DNA of 64,000 bases from Saturnia japonica (lineage: Eukaryota > Arthropoda > Insecta > Lepidoptera > Saturniidae), in the NCBI GenBank assembly GCA_033032175.1, contig CM065304.1:15066001-15130000 (forward strand). The letters are read 5' to 3'. The notes below the pieces were generated by a model. The model was not told the DNA's origin, searched no databases, and saw nothing but the letters and a program-made list of their open reading frames with translations. How positions within the stretch are numbered: the stretch's first letter is position 1; every line of letters starts with the position of its first letter. Shown here one piece after another: positions 45,049 through 56,339 of this stretch. The translations under genes and the position numbers were made by a program.

Positions 45049-45236
45049 GTCGAGGTCGAGTCGTCTCTCTACATCTGGTAACTGCGTCTATATATTCAGC
45101 ATCGAGATACTACGGATACAATGTCCAAATTACATTGAAACAGATAACGGAAATAATAAATGCATCGGAACATTATATACAAGTTTTGTCAGATCGCATT
45201 ATTTATTATATCTACGAAGAGAATATGAATATATAA
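45049..45236 (+). CDS. gene X terminal exon
   Basis: Acceptor tatttaaag; GRGRVVSLHLVTASIYSASR, then YYGYNVQITLKQITEIINAS and stop TAA 45234-45236. AATAAA at 45433 and 45585 could serve as poly(A) signals. Together exons 2-6 would make about 260 residues of unknown function. Phase agreement over four exons is the main evidence that this is a real gene. Confidence 0.6.
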
Positions 45237-45239
45237 TTA

Positions 45240-46650
45240 TTATAGAACAGTCTACAATGATCTACATTAATAATTTCAACTCATATAGACACCGAGGCAG
45301 ACAAGGCACCCTGCACTTGCATGACTTCATACAGGAACAATGTTTCTGTCAATAGTAGAAAAAGTAGTAAGTGAGATGCATGTGCACAAGGTAGAAGTAA
45401 AATATGTTAAATAATTTTCTTTATATTTTAATAATAAATGCATATGGTGTAACTGTTTAATAGAGTAAGATATAAATAGATAGTGTTTATATCAATTATA
45501 ATTTATTAGGTGTAAGTTACAATAATATCTTTTCATTTCTATTTGTGTGGTATATCGTTAAATTGTTTTCTTTAAGTGTTGAAAAATAAAAATACTAAAA
45601 CCATATTTCTTTTTCTTATCCAAATAACACGTCATATGGTTGTTTTACAAAAAGTTACATATGCACATTCATCCACACACACACACATACAGTCATCAAA
45701 CATACAAGCGCCCTAGGTTGGGCTGTTTACATACAAAATACAGAGATATTAATTTATGCAGGCTGACATGACAGCGGCTTCCCGTCACAAATTATAAAGT
45801 ACTACATTGTATACACAACAGATAGGACACCTCAAGTTTACAGATGGTTGCTAAGAAGTTGACTGGTATTCAACACACTCGTAAGAGTAGCGCTAGTGTG
45901 CTCGCTGCTAGTGCTAAATATCGATATCGATACATTACTAGTGGTGCTGTCGAATAATATTAATTTTCATTTATTTTACAACAGACAAATTTTAATAAAG
46001 GAGTTTAAATAAAACACAATCTTGGAACAAATTACTTTTTTTTTATCTTAAAATATTTAATTTGGGCAATTCTCTGAACAGCAGGGAGTTCTTCCTCTAG
46101 TTTCTTCAAGACTGCCCAATGCAATATTTTATTAATACTTACACCAGTTGTGTATTTGCAATGTTAATGTTATTTTTATTAAAAAACTTATATTATGCAT
46201 GGGGCAGCCAAGCCAGCCTAGATTATATTCAGACATAATTATTTTTTATATTTAGAATGTATGTAGAATTGATTAAATTTGAAAATGCTACAATAAATTT
46301 TGTGTCAGGGTACATTAAATTTCGATTTTTTAATTTCTTTTTTTCCCTACATTACTTTATGGATTACTCCTACTTCTTTCGAAAATATTGTTCTATTGCA
46401 TTCTGAGCAATTAATTTTTTTTTATTCGTCTAGCTACGTACCCTGCAGTAATATACCCACGCACATGTGTTCTTACTTTTTCTTTTAAAACATCTCTAAG
46501 CATTTCACTTGGATTTGAGCGAGTTTTCAGTGTCTGAGATAACTGGTGTAAGTTATAAATTTGATTTCAATAGAAATATCCGTAGTATTTGTTTCTTTAA
46601 TTAAGTTTTTTACATTTATTATAGTCTCTCCCAAATCCTCCTCACAATTT
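45240..46650 (+). other. gene X 3'UTR and downstream spacer
   Basis: AATAAA at 45433 and 45585. After that AT-rich sequence with a short CA run near 45680; nothing coding recognised. Confidence 0.4.
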
Positions 46651-46669
46651 GAATTTTTTGAGTGAAAAC

Positions 46670-47131
46670 CTAACATATTAGTAATTGTAAATGATTTATA
46701 AGCATTTGCAAAAGTGTAAGTGTCATGATTGGTAAATCTATAATTATAGGATCAAATTCTCCCAAAAAAAATTCCAGAGAATACTGGGTCAAATTTCTAG
46801 TGTAAAAAAATTTTACATCCTTTTTTTCCAAAACGTCAGGAAGTCGAAGTAGACATACCAGGGTTGTAATCCAATTTTTCAAGGTAGGTATACTTTTGGA
46901 TACTGTTACTCCCCTGGATGCAGCCTGTTTATCAATAAATTTAATATCTTTTAATATTTCGATAGCTTCACGCCAAAACTCTTGATGTCCACTATTCAAT
47001 TTTACTGTACCTCTAAGTTTTCCAGGAGCTCCACCACCTCTGGATCCATTGCAGCTATCAATAACTGCATCAAAAAATTTTAGATCATCTACTGTGTTGT
47101 TCTGTGTTTGCCTAATTTCTTTTCCATTCAC
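46670..47131 (-). pseudogene. P-element/THAP9-like transposase fragment
   Basis: Minus-strand frame: NNTVDDLKFFDAVIDSCNGS, LNSGHQEFWREAIEILKDIK and GVTVSKSIPTLKNWITTLVC, in the style of the insertion/C-terminal part of P-type (THAP9-like) transposases. The catalytic core is not in this fragment. Family call is moderate; with the THAP fragment at 37.4 kb it would be the second P-like remnant in the gene X region. Confidence 0.45.
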
Positions 47132-47679
47132 TGTTTTTGCTGAAATTAAGATATTAGTATTTAATAATACAATTTTTATATTAGAGATTTTTTAAATAGT
47201 TTCATATCAAAAATATAATTTATAGAAAAAATCGGTTGTCTGTAAAGTCGGTTTACTTACGATAGTTGAACGTGACAACGTTAAAAGAAAATACTGATGG
47301 AATGGTATCATTTTTCAAAAGAAAATTTTAATTTTATTTGTTTGATAGCCTTAAATGGAACGCCTCAGAGCGAGGTAACGCCGCATGAGTCATGTTTTTT
47401 TGTGCGTGCAGCCGGCTCCATCGAATTATAAGACGTTGTCACGTCAAAAAGAAACACCAAATGTTGCCGTGTATATTATGTAGCAGCCATGCATTTACTG
47501 AATACTTTAGAAGCATTACACACTTTAATTTTTTTTTTTTTTCGGGCATAACTTGTTCGTCTGTGATTTTATGAAGAGTTCTTACTTCTCCAATGCCACA
47601 ATCATTTTGGTAGACTTCAATCATGTCATCTCACTTTACGATTCTTTTTTAAAAAGCATGTTCTTGGTGGTATTAAAGT

Positions 47680-48600
47680 GGCTTGGTCGGCTTACGTAAA
47701 GGTTTCATCGGAATTTTGAATGAAAAAGCAAAAGAATTAAATGTGCAAAAAGATGATTTAATAGTCCTTCATTGCATTTTCCACCAATAGAACTTGTGTT
47801 CTAAGTCCATTTGCTGAATATAACGACGTAACATATTATTGTGAAGTCAGATGGCTGAGCAAAGGAAAAATGTTGAAACGGTTTTACGAGCTTAGAAATG
47901 AGATAGCAGACTATGAAAATAAAAGATAAACCGCTATCTGAATTAAGTGACCCAAAATGGATATGAGACTTTGCATTTCTGGACGATCTTACAGGCTATT
48001 TGAATGATTTAAATTTGAAAGTTCAAAAACAAGGACAGTTAGTAAATGATTTGTACAGCCATTTGAAAGCGTTTCAGATCAAACTACACTTGTGGAAGTC
48101 ACAGATGCTATCTAGTAACAGTTGCCATTTCAACGTGCTCTTTGCGTATGAAAATATTGCTTATGCTCAATATGCTGAAGAACTCAAGTTACTGTCAGAA
48201 CAATTTTCGAACAAATTTAGCGACTTCAAAAACATGGAAGACTGTTTCAGTTTATTTGATACTCCTACAAAATGTAATGTACAAAATGCTCCAATACACT
48301 AACAAATGGAGTTGATCGATATTCAAGAAAACTCACTCCTGAAATCCAAATTTGAAGACGTATAATTGTGCGATTTCTACAAAAAATACCTAGAAGAAGA
48401 CAATTTTCCGCAGCTTAGAAAATCCGCAAGAAGATTGATTTGTGCGTTTGGCAGTACTTATAAATGCGAAAAGTTCTTTTCATTAATGAAAGTTAATAAA
48501 TCAACACATCGTACAAGACTGACTGACGATAATTTGGAAAATTCTTTACGTCGTTGTATCTGTGGAATTAATCCAAATATCTATGGATTAGTTTCCTAAA
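47680..48600 (+). pseudogene. hAT-type transposase (GTF2IRD2-like), decayed
   Basis: Plus strand. Pieces in three frames: a VRWLSKGKMLKRFYEL block (47845-47895), DPKWI, then after a stop DFAFLDDLTGYLNDLNLKVQ and KQGQLVNDLYSHLKAFQIKL (about 47960-48090), and the hAT C-terminal dimerisation region at 48366-48599 (PQLRKSARRLICAFGSTYKC, EKFFSLMKVNKSTHRTRL, then DDNLENSLRRC). Matches the vertebrate/insect GTF2IRD2/ZBED-like hAT group. Stops and frameshifts at about 47805, 47967 and 48300-48363. Confidence 0.7.
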
Positions 48601-49017
48601 TTCAAGCTCAAGTGTCTCATTGATTTCGGTGTATTTAACTTTCGTAGTTTGTAACAATTGCAAATTTAACGATTTAATTATAATGTACCATTTTAAAAAT
48701 TTCATTTCGTTATTTTAATAAATTGTACTATAATAACATTTTCGTATTATTTCATGTCTAATATCTATCGCAAAAAATATTATCACTACTTTGAAATGCA
48801 CCAAGTACTTTTAAACGCGGCCCGCGAACGTATTTGGACGCCAAACTTTGGCCCTCAAAATGTCAAAGGTCAAAAGGTTAAAGCCATGTCATATATATTT
48901 TTTGTATAAAGGCCGAAACCATGTCTGCAATTTTTCTGCGTTCATTACCATGTTAACAAAGGCCATAGCCATGTCTTGAAATGTCTCTATATTAAGTATA
49001 AAGTAGTATCCAGTTTT

Positions 49018-51640
49018 CTAAATTTTTTCAAAGCCAATGTTATAATCTTTTTCTATGTATATCTTCATAAAGAAAAAACCTTCTAATCCTTTTTTCACAT
49101 CTTCAATTTTAGACCATATGTAGTTGCATATGGAACGATAACATTGCTGATTCTTCAAAATTTCTTGCAAAGAGCGCGGGATACTCTCAGCATTTCCATA
49201 AACGTATAACAAGTCGTTAATAAAAACCAGTCTTTGTACAGTAAAGCATGTGCACTCAAAAAATATGTGTTCCAAATATTGAGGTAAGCCAGAATTGCAA
49301 AAGAGCCCAAGATGGAGATGTTATAATATTCATTCTATAGAGATGCTCGTTAAATCTGCCATGACCAATTCTCAAGCGACATATTGTTGTATAAAGCTAA
49401 TAACACACTCATGCTATCTGTAAGTAAGATCCAATTTATCCAGTTAGTGTTAGTGTGAACTTAACGTTCTACACCCATAACATCGAAGAAAACACATGCA
49501 ACGTGTTTGTTTTCATTAAAAGCTGAATTAATATCTGTAAAAAGATGAGCTATACTTTCGCGAGCTGAAAATACGCCATGAAACCCTTATTGATTATTAG
49601 GTAACAAATGATTATGTTCAATATAAAATTCGAGACGTAATTTTAAAAGCTGTTCATATATTTTGCAAACACAAGACGTTAACCTTATTGGACGATATGA
49701 GTCAGGACTGTTGGGATCTTTATCGAGCTTAAGTGCAGGTACTAACAAATCCGTTTTCCATTCCATTGGGATAAGAGAGGCGTACCATAAGGAGTTTAAA
49801 ACACAAAAATTTTTGACAAGTTACGTGAGGACAACCTTTTAAACATTTTGTATGAAAAACCATCTAATTCACAGGCTGTAGCTTTTCTAGATTTAATAGC
49901 CGAATTTAATTTGACGAAATCAGGAGTGTATTTTCTCAAGAAATCGTTAATCCAAGGAGCGACAGCTCTATTACGTTTATAAGACGAAGAGAAGGTTTTA
50001 TTGAATTTACGCATAGTTTGCTAAATTTTAGAAACAGAAGATAAACGAGTTAACTTTGAACAGAATTCTTACCAACTATTATTTTTTTCTCTTTTGATAA
50101 TTAGTTTTTTTAAGGCTTGAATATTTTTAAATTCTATAAAATTTACAAGTAAAGGATTTACATTTGAAATTTAAGTAAGCCTCTTTACAATCTTTAACAG
50201 CTGAAGCACTATTTAACAAGAGTTTTGTCATTGTTGGCAAATGATGGCTACTTAAAGGATCGTCATGAACCCACCATTCACAATTAAATGCTAAGGATGG
50301 ACTTACCAAAGAGAGGTCCAGAGCATTCGGCCTCCATGTGTTAGTACCAAAAGTGTTAGCTTGGCTATCATTAAGTAGAACCAAATTGCAATCGTCAAGG
50401 GAATCAAGAATATCTCTGCCGCGTGAATCAGTTGAATTACATCCCCACATAACATGATGCACGTTGAAATCTCCAGATATAAAAGCTGGTTTAGGGATAT
50501 TTTTAATTAAGTTAATAAATTTAGATTAAGAAATAGCAGGTGTGCAATTAGATGGGCAATAAAAACTAGCTACTGACAAAGACTTATTATTTAACGTTAA
50601 TTTAACTACTATGTTTTGTAGAGAATCATCAAACTGTATGAGTATTCTTTCGCAGGAGACTCTGTTGTGAATGACTATGGCGGCACCATTATGAATATAA
50701 CTACAGTCATTGCGTTCAACAGAGTATCCCCTAAAATTGCAGTGATGATAAGGTTGTTCATGTTGTGTTCATAAAGAAACCGATTAAAAATGTGTCAATT
50801 ACTCAAAAGACTCTGTGCATTCCACTGAACAATATTCAATTGGTTAAGGGTGAATTTGAAGGAATAATATTTTTAAGCTTCATTATCAATTTGCAACACA
50901 TTTTTGGAACAAATAGGTGTGTCACTAGTTTTGTTTAATGTTATAAGTTTTACTATTGATTCAACTAAAAAATTTAATGAATTAGTATCAGATCTGAGAA
51001 TTGAAATCAAGTCTATATCAGTTTTTTTGTTCACCCAAGGGAAAGAAAATGTTTTTTGTCAAAAATATCAGCAAATCATTTGGGCATATGTTTATTTCTA
51101 TTTTTTCTTGATTGGACAAGCACCAAAGATACTGATGTGATTGCCCTTACAGTGTATACAGACAGCTTCTTGTACTGACTTGGTACATTTCTTATAACTG
51201 TGATTTTCAGTGCGGAGCAACGTTCAGAATTTTTACAAAACGTTAATCAGCGGTAACATTATTTTACGGGTGGTAAATAGATTGAGATGTCATGTCTCCA
51301 TCCCTCCAAGTCAACATAGTCAGGCAGAACAGAGGCAGCAAATGTTATAGCTACAGTTTGGGTTGGTTGTCGAACAAAACCATTATCTGTAATAGTTTTT
51401 CGCATAAATCTCCTGATACAAATGTTTGTTTTTTGTGGCTGGATAACAATGTATAGATTTTCTTGTTTTTACGTTTTATTGGAACATTTCGTATAACACC
51501 TGTAACGTTTTTTGGCGGGATCTTGAAGTGAGATGTTGTGGTTGTTATTTTTAATTCATTTACTTGAGTTTTTGACTCTATATTATGTAATATTGGTGGC
51601 GTTTTGCGTGATATAGTTTGGTTTTTGTGCATAAGTGAGG
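49018..51640 (-). mobile_element. I/jockey-type LINE, decayed
   Basis: Minus-strand series of frames in element order: ORF1-like 51351-51632 (FKIPPKNVTGVIRNVPIKR), a zinc-knuckle remnant near 51130-51200 (CIHCKGNHISIFGACP), endonuclease 50127-50462 (WGCNSTDSRGRDILDSLDDC, TWRPNALDLSLVSPSLAFNC), RT beginning 49796-50014 (FDFVKLNSAIKSRKATA-like, FSYKMFKRLS), C-terminus 49018-49275 (MEHIFFECTCF). Many stops between. Some internal stretches (49280-49790, 50470-51120) are unreadable but collinear. Confidence 0.65.
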
Positions 51641-51653
51641 TGGATTATAAATA

Positions 51654-52571
51654 CAGAGTGTCCGCCGGGAAGGTATACTACTTTGTTTGTTTATAATTTT
51701 TGATTAAATGAAGGAGAATGGATCTTATATTGATAAATGTTTTATTTAATGTCGGCAATTATGTGTGGAATACAATATCAGATAAATGTCCGCCTCTGTT
51801 AGCCTCACAAATGCGAGCCCGTTTGAGCACATTTTTCATTACATTCTCACACATTTCACGCCGTATTTCATTTATTTCATCACGAATATTTTGTTTGAGT
51901 TGCTCAAGCGTTTCTGGTTTGTTTGCATAAACCTTGCTTTTCAGATATCCCCAGAAAAAGAAGTCCGGAGAAGTCAAATCAGGCGACCGTGAAGGCCAAT
52001 CAACATGACCATTTCTTGAAATAACTTGTTGTGGAAAGAGGTCTCGCAGTAATTCCATTGTAATCCTGGTTGTATGCGATGTGGCACCTTCTTGTTGATA
52101 CTACATGTTAATAAAGCCCAAAGTATGCAGTTGTGGTGTTAAAAAGATTTCAATCATATCACGATATCGCTTTCCATTCACAGTTACCGTTACGCCGTTT
52201 TCATTTTCAAAGAAGTAAGGTACAATGATTCCTCCTGACCAAATTGCACACCAGACTGTCACTTTTAATGGATGCATAGGTGACTGATGAAAAACTTGTA
52301 GGTTTTCAGTTGCCCAGAACCGACTATCACGATAAATAGTGCGATTTGTAGGTACGTTGTCTCTCCCAAAAATGTCACGTAACTTTCTCATCGTCACAGT
52401 AATCGATGATTGATTTTGATAAAATGTTTTAACGATTAAAACACGTTGGTTTATCAAATATTTTTCCATAATAAATTTGCCACATGCCTTTTTACGACTA
52501 GCAATTATAAGACTAATGTTTACCAAAATGGCGGCAAAACAAAGTAGTATACCTTCCCGGTGGACACCCGA
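51654..52571 (-). mobile_element. mariner-like DNA transposon, internally deleted
   Basis: Inverted ends: GTGTCCGCCGGGAAGGTATA followed by CTACTTTGTTT at 51658-51688, and its complement at 52536-52568 (one mismatch: G/A). Minus-strand transposase in two frames: 52101-52530 has the DNA-binding part (INQRVLIVKTFYQNQ) and VTVWCAIWSGGIIVPYFFEN; 51759-52058 has WPSRSPDLTSPDFFFWGYLK with the last catalytic Asp. The region between TNRTIYR and DSRFWAT, which should hold the first Asp, is deleted, and a stop/frameshift lies at 52058-52100. Confidence 0.85.
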
Positions 52572-52849
52572 TATAAGCTGAAACCATTCATTCCGAGATC
52601 CCACAAAAATTTCCTAGAAAGTTCTAACAAGGGAGCCACCATCTTTGTCAGGATACTGAATCGTCATAACACTTGACAATATAATTCACTCGATAATGGC
52701 AGTAATGGTCTTCATTAAAGAGGACCGGTTGCCAACTTAGGAAGAAGAAGAACACCTGTAATTTCAGTGCAGTTGGCAGGAATACTGCATTTAAACTAAT
52801 ATTCTTTAAAGAATGTTTGATTATTTAAAAAAGCGTTGGCGAGGCCAAG

Positions 52850-53191
52850 TTATTCAAAGTAAACACCAATATTAAATTTGTTGAAACTTCTCAAATATTT
52901 TACACCCTTATTAAATCGATTTAAACAGCTTGATAAAGATAACAAGTCCCTGGATCCAATAGGTCTCTGACTGTCAGCAAATTCCACAAAGACTACAAAT
53001 TCCGTGACAGCAGAATCTTCCAGATAGCGTCGTGTATAGTCGGTGACAAAATAAGGTTCGAATTTATCAACGCCAGGATCATCTTCGCTCTCGGAGGATA
53101 AAGAGTCTCCTGATGTGTCCTCCATATTATCCACAGCAGGAGCAACCGTGTCGCCTTTTTTCCGTTTTCTCGCTGCACTGCCTTTCCCCAT
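52850..53191 (-). pseudogene. LINE ORF1 N-terminal fragment
   Basis: Minus-strand frame MGKGSAARKRKKGDTVAP, an acidic Ser-rich stretch (SGDSLSSESEDDPGVDKF), then REF-like VTEFVVFVEFADSQRPIGSR and NRFNKGVKYLRSFNKFNIGV, ending in TGA. This resembles the start of ORF1 proteins of jockey-group elements. The frame stops before any zinc knuckle. It begins 20 bp downstream (minus strand) of a jockey 3' end. Confidence 0.55.
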
Positions 53192-53207
53192 TATCAATCT
53201 TAAATAA

Positions 53208-53297
53208 CTTTTTTTTTATGAACTGACTACACTGATAGCCTTAGGGGCCCTATCCAAAAACAGAGCCGCTGCGGCTTTTACAGCTTCACCGGACTTG
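53208..53297 (-). mobile_element. short jockey-type 3' end with A-tail
   Basis: Minus-strand copy nearly identical to 8093-8178: ends with T-run (A-tail) at 53208-53216 and starts at the same base (CAAGTCCGGTGAAGC, with ccc before it). Carries the ctgtttttggata block missing from the long copies. Confidence 0.65.
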
Positions 53298-54273
53298 GGG
53301 TTGTGGATTACTCCTCTACTTATAGATTGTATAATACATACTGTACTTCTGAGATAAAATTTTATTTTAAAGTTAATTAATAAAAATATAACAATTGAAC
53401 ACCGCCTTTTCTCTTACCGCGCTGTTTTTCTGCCAATTGACAAACAGTAACGGTTTGCTTTTTTTATAGGGCCACCAGATATAAATAAGCCTTTAAGTCT
53501 AAATAGATCGAAGTTCGAAGTTTTTTGTTTCATGTACTTAGTTGAGTTCACAATTCACATCTTGTGACTTGTATGATGTCATTATTTACGTTTCAAGTGC
53601 CTGGGCTGAGTACAAGAGATTCAAATAACCAAAGGTTTATATAAAATTAATAATAACTAACGTAACTTTCCATAAAAACTAATAAAGCTGCAAATTGTTC
53701 CGGGCTTGCTCGAGATCTAGATTCTTTCCTAAATCACTTATCATTTTTATATCTCATTGATATCCAGATTTTATAACATAAATCATAAATATCGTTTTAA
53801 ATTACATTACATCATAGAACAAAAGAAATTATTAACAAAAATGATTATATTCACGTTTACGTACTTTTTAAACCAATAACAGTTTCTAAAATATTTTAAT
53901 TTCACTCGCACCGCGCCGCGCCGGCTACTGAAATGATTAAATCTCGCGCACTTTTATTTCACTGACGCTAACGAACGTTCACCATAGACTAAAAACATTT
54001 TTTTATAGATCGGCATTAGAGAATGATCGCTCGGCACATACATGTCAACTTGGTTAGCGACTTAGCGTCGCTTACGCTCGTAAGCTGGGGTGCCGCTTGA
54101 CGCAGGACTGAGTTCAGTTGTGGCCGCGAAGGTAACGACGGCTCAGAGGAGGGCGCTTCGCGGATCGGGCTGCTCTCAGAACTCTGGACGCCCAGTGAGG
54201 GGAGGAGAAACGACTTCAATCCAACCCTTCTTATAGGGGACATCTTCCAAGGCAGTCGCGGTGGAGGACAAGG

Positions 54274-55760
54274 TTGTGGTCGTCGGGGGCGATGGCTATT
54301 CGGGAGGAAGGGGGGCGCGCGGAAGTACTGGATGCGGAGACGCTGAGGGCCCCCACAGAAAGCAGAGTGGCCGCTATTCTTGAAGTTTGCCGTATCTCAG
54401 GCAATCTAAAAGGGGACTGTATCAAGTTCCTTAAAGGTGCGGCAAACACCCTCAGGGAGGTAGTGGAGGTAATCCTGGAGCGCACGGTTAACGAGGAGAT
54501 GGCCCGCCTAGGCAGTGAAACGAGGGTTCTCCGCCGGCAGGTCGAGGACCTCAAGAAGGAGGTGTTGGTTTGGTGGCGGAAGGCCAGTGCACGGCAGGTG
54601 ATGCCACCTCCTCCTCCTCCTCCTCCACAGCCAGTGCGGGTTGAGGTGCCTCCCCAGGGCTGGGAAAAGGCCTTGGAGGATGCGGTGAGTGGGTTGGAGG
54701 GGTCCATTCGCTCCACTGTCGGAGAGGTTGTTAGCGCCCGATTCGACAGCTTGGAAGAAGATGGTCGGCTCCTTCCGAAAAAGATGTTGCGCCCACCATT
54801 AGCGGGCGACAAAAGACCCACTGCAGCCAAAAAGCCTGCCGCTGGACCCGAGCCCGCCAGGGCCAAAAGGACCCGGTCTGTGTCCCAGGCAAGGTCCGAG
54901 GGGGCGGCTGCGCTCACTCCTACTCTATTCAATGTGGAGTGGCCTGCCCTCTCGGGGCCCTCCGTTTCTGGGGCTCCCTCTGAGGCTGGCGAGGCTTGGA
55001 CCACAGTGGTCCGACGGCCGAAAAAGGCTAAAGCTCCAGCTACAGCGGTGGTTGCTCCCGCACCTAAAAAGAAGGCCGGTAATAAGGAGACCCAGCCGAA
55101 GATGCCCTCTGTACCGCGCTCGGCTGCAGTTTTCATCACGTCGCAGCATGAGGCGGTGGCCAGAGGAGTGACGTACTCGGCTGCGGTCCTCAAGGCACGG
55201 GAAGCAAAGATTACCAGGCTGGTCATACGTGTGGAGGTACGGGTCGTCGGAATTGATGACTCCTTCGACAAGACGGAGCTCAGAACAGCCATAGCCACTG
55301 CTGCTAGATGTAAGCCAGATCAGATTAGGATTGGCTCCATTAGGCATGACTGAGGGGGAAGAGTGGCATTCGTGTCACTCCCAGTGGCGGGGGCAAGGAA
55401 GTTGGCCGATGCAGGGCGTCTCCTGGTCGACTGAAGTGTGGCCTGTATACGGCCACTCGCAGAGAAGCCCATACGTTGCTTTAAGTGCATGGGCTTGGGC
55501 CACACTCGCCCAACGTGTGAGGCGCCGGCCGACTGGGGTGCCCTGTCTTTCAGGTGTAGGGACTCAGGCCATGCGGCGGCGAGCTGTGCAGTTGCTAAGC
55601 TGCACTATGCTGCACGCGCCACCGCCGGCAAGCCGGCGGACCATTACGTGGGGGGGGCTGCATACCCCCCTCCACCAAGAGGAGGCCCCCTGGGGTACGT
55701 TTTGGAGGACCAAGGTCGGGGGTTGTTAGTATGGCTCAATAATGCAGAACGGCCATACTA
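54274..55760 (+). pseudogene. R1-clade ORF1 (gag-like), frameshifted
   Basis: First ATG at 54292. A coiled-coil-like N-terminal part (LREVVEVILERTVNEEMARL, then ETRVLRRQVEDLKKEV), a poly-Pro run (MPPPPPPPPQP), a Lys/Ala/Pro-rich linker, then VTYSAAVLKAREAKITRLV and the region before the knuckles. Stop TGA at 55351. Shifted frame from about 55350: CFKCMGLGHTRPTC (first knuckle intact), SFRCRDSGHAAASC (first Cys is Ser), and a third knuckle with Cys lost (KLHYAARA). The closest relative in the window is 63740-64000, which retains all three. Confidence 0.8.
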
Positions 55761-55997
55761 ATTACCTCCAAGGGAACTTAAACCACTCCACCCCTGCACA
55801 AGACTTATTTGTGCAATCGGTGGCAGAGTGGAACATTAGTGTTGCGGTGGCTGCGGAGCCATATTGTGTCCCTGCCTAACCTTACTGGGCAGGTAATCTT
55901 GAAGACTCCGTAGCCATTCATAGTACAGGGTCACCCCTCTTCATTTTAAGGAGATGGGGTCAGGGTTCGTAGCGGCCATTAGGGAGATTACGGTGTT

Positions 55998-56324
55998 GTG
56001 GGGGTTTATTTCTCCCCAAACCGGTTCCTGAGGGAGTTGGAGGCGTTTCTCGACTCCCTGGGGCTGGCGATTAGGCGGCTATCACTGCTCCCTATCGTCC
56101 TGCTTGGCGAACTTAAGGCCAAATCGCGGGCATGGGGATCGGTGGCCACGGACCCCCGGGGGGAGCTAGTGAAGGAGTGGACAGTCCAAGTTGAACTGTT
56201 CCTCCTCAATAGAGGGTCCGTCCACACGTGCGTGCGGCATAACGGAGGGTCCTTAGTAGACGTCTCCTTTGTCACGTCATCTGTCGCGCGCTCGGTTTTC
56301 TCGTTATATTTATTTGTTCAATAA
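55998..56324 (+). pseudogene. R1-clade ORF2 endonuclease fragment
   Basis: LREVE-like start (FLRELEAFLDSLGLAIRRLS), then PIVLLGELKAKSRAWGSVAT where active copies have GDFNAKS, then RGSVHTCVRHNGGSLVDVSF. The catalytic Asp/Asn of GDFN are changed to Glu and Lys, and the SDH motif is absent, so it is inactive. Confidence 0.75.
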
Positions 56325-56339
56325 ACCTATGTACAAGTA

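Larger units (their letters stand above)
54030..56330 (+). mobile_element. R1-clade LINE, 5' half, decayed
   Basis: GC-rich plus-strand block. 54030-54290 looks like 5'UTR. ORF1 runs 54274-55353 and, after a frameshift, 55353-55760. An ORF2 endonuclease remnant follows at 55998-56324. After that the sequence turns AT-rich and no reverse transcriptase is seen, so the 3' half is lost or was never copied. Confidence 0.75.

Noticed and set aside
54231..55298. 355-codon minus-strand frame over R1 ORF1
   Set aside because: Mirror of the real plus-strand ORF1; composition explained by GC-rich codons.
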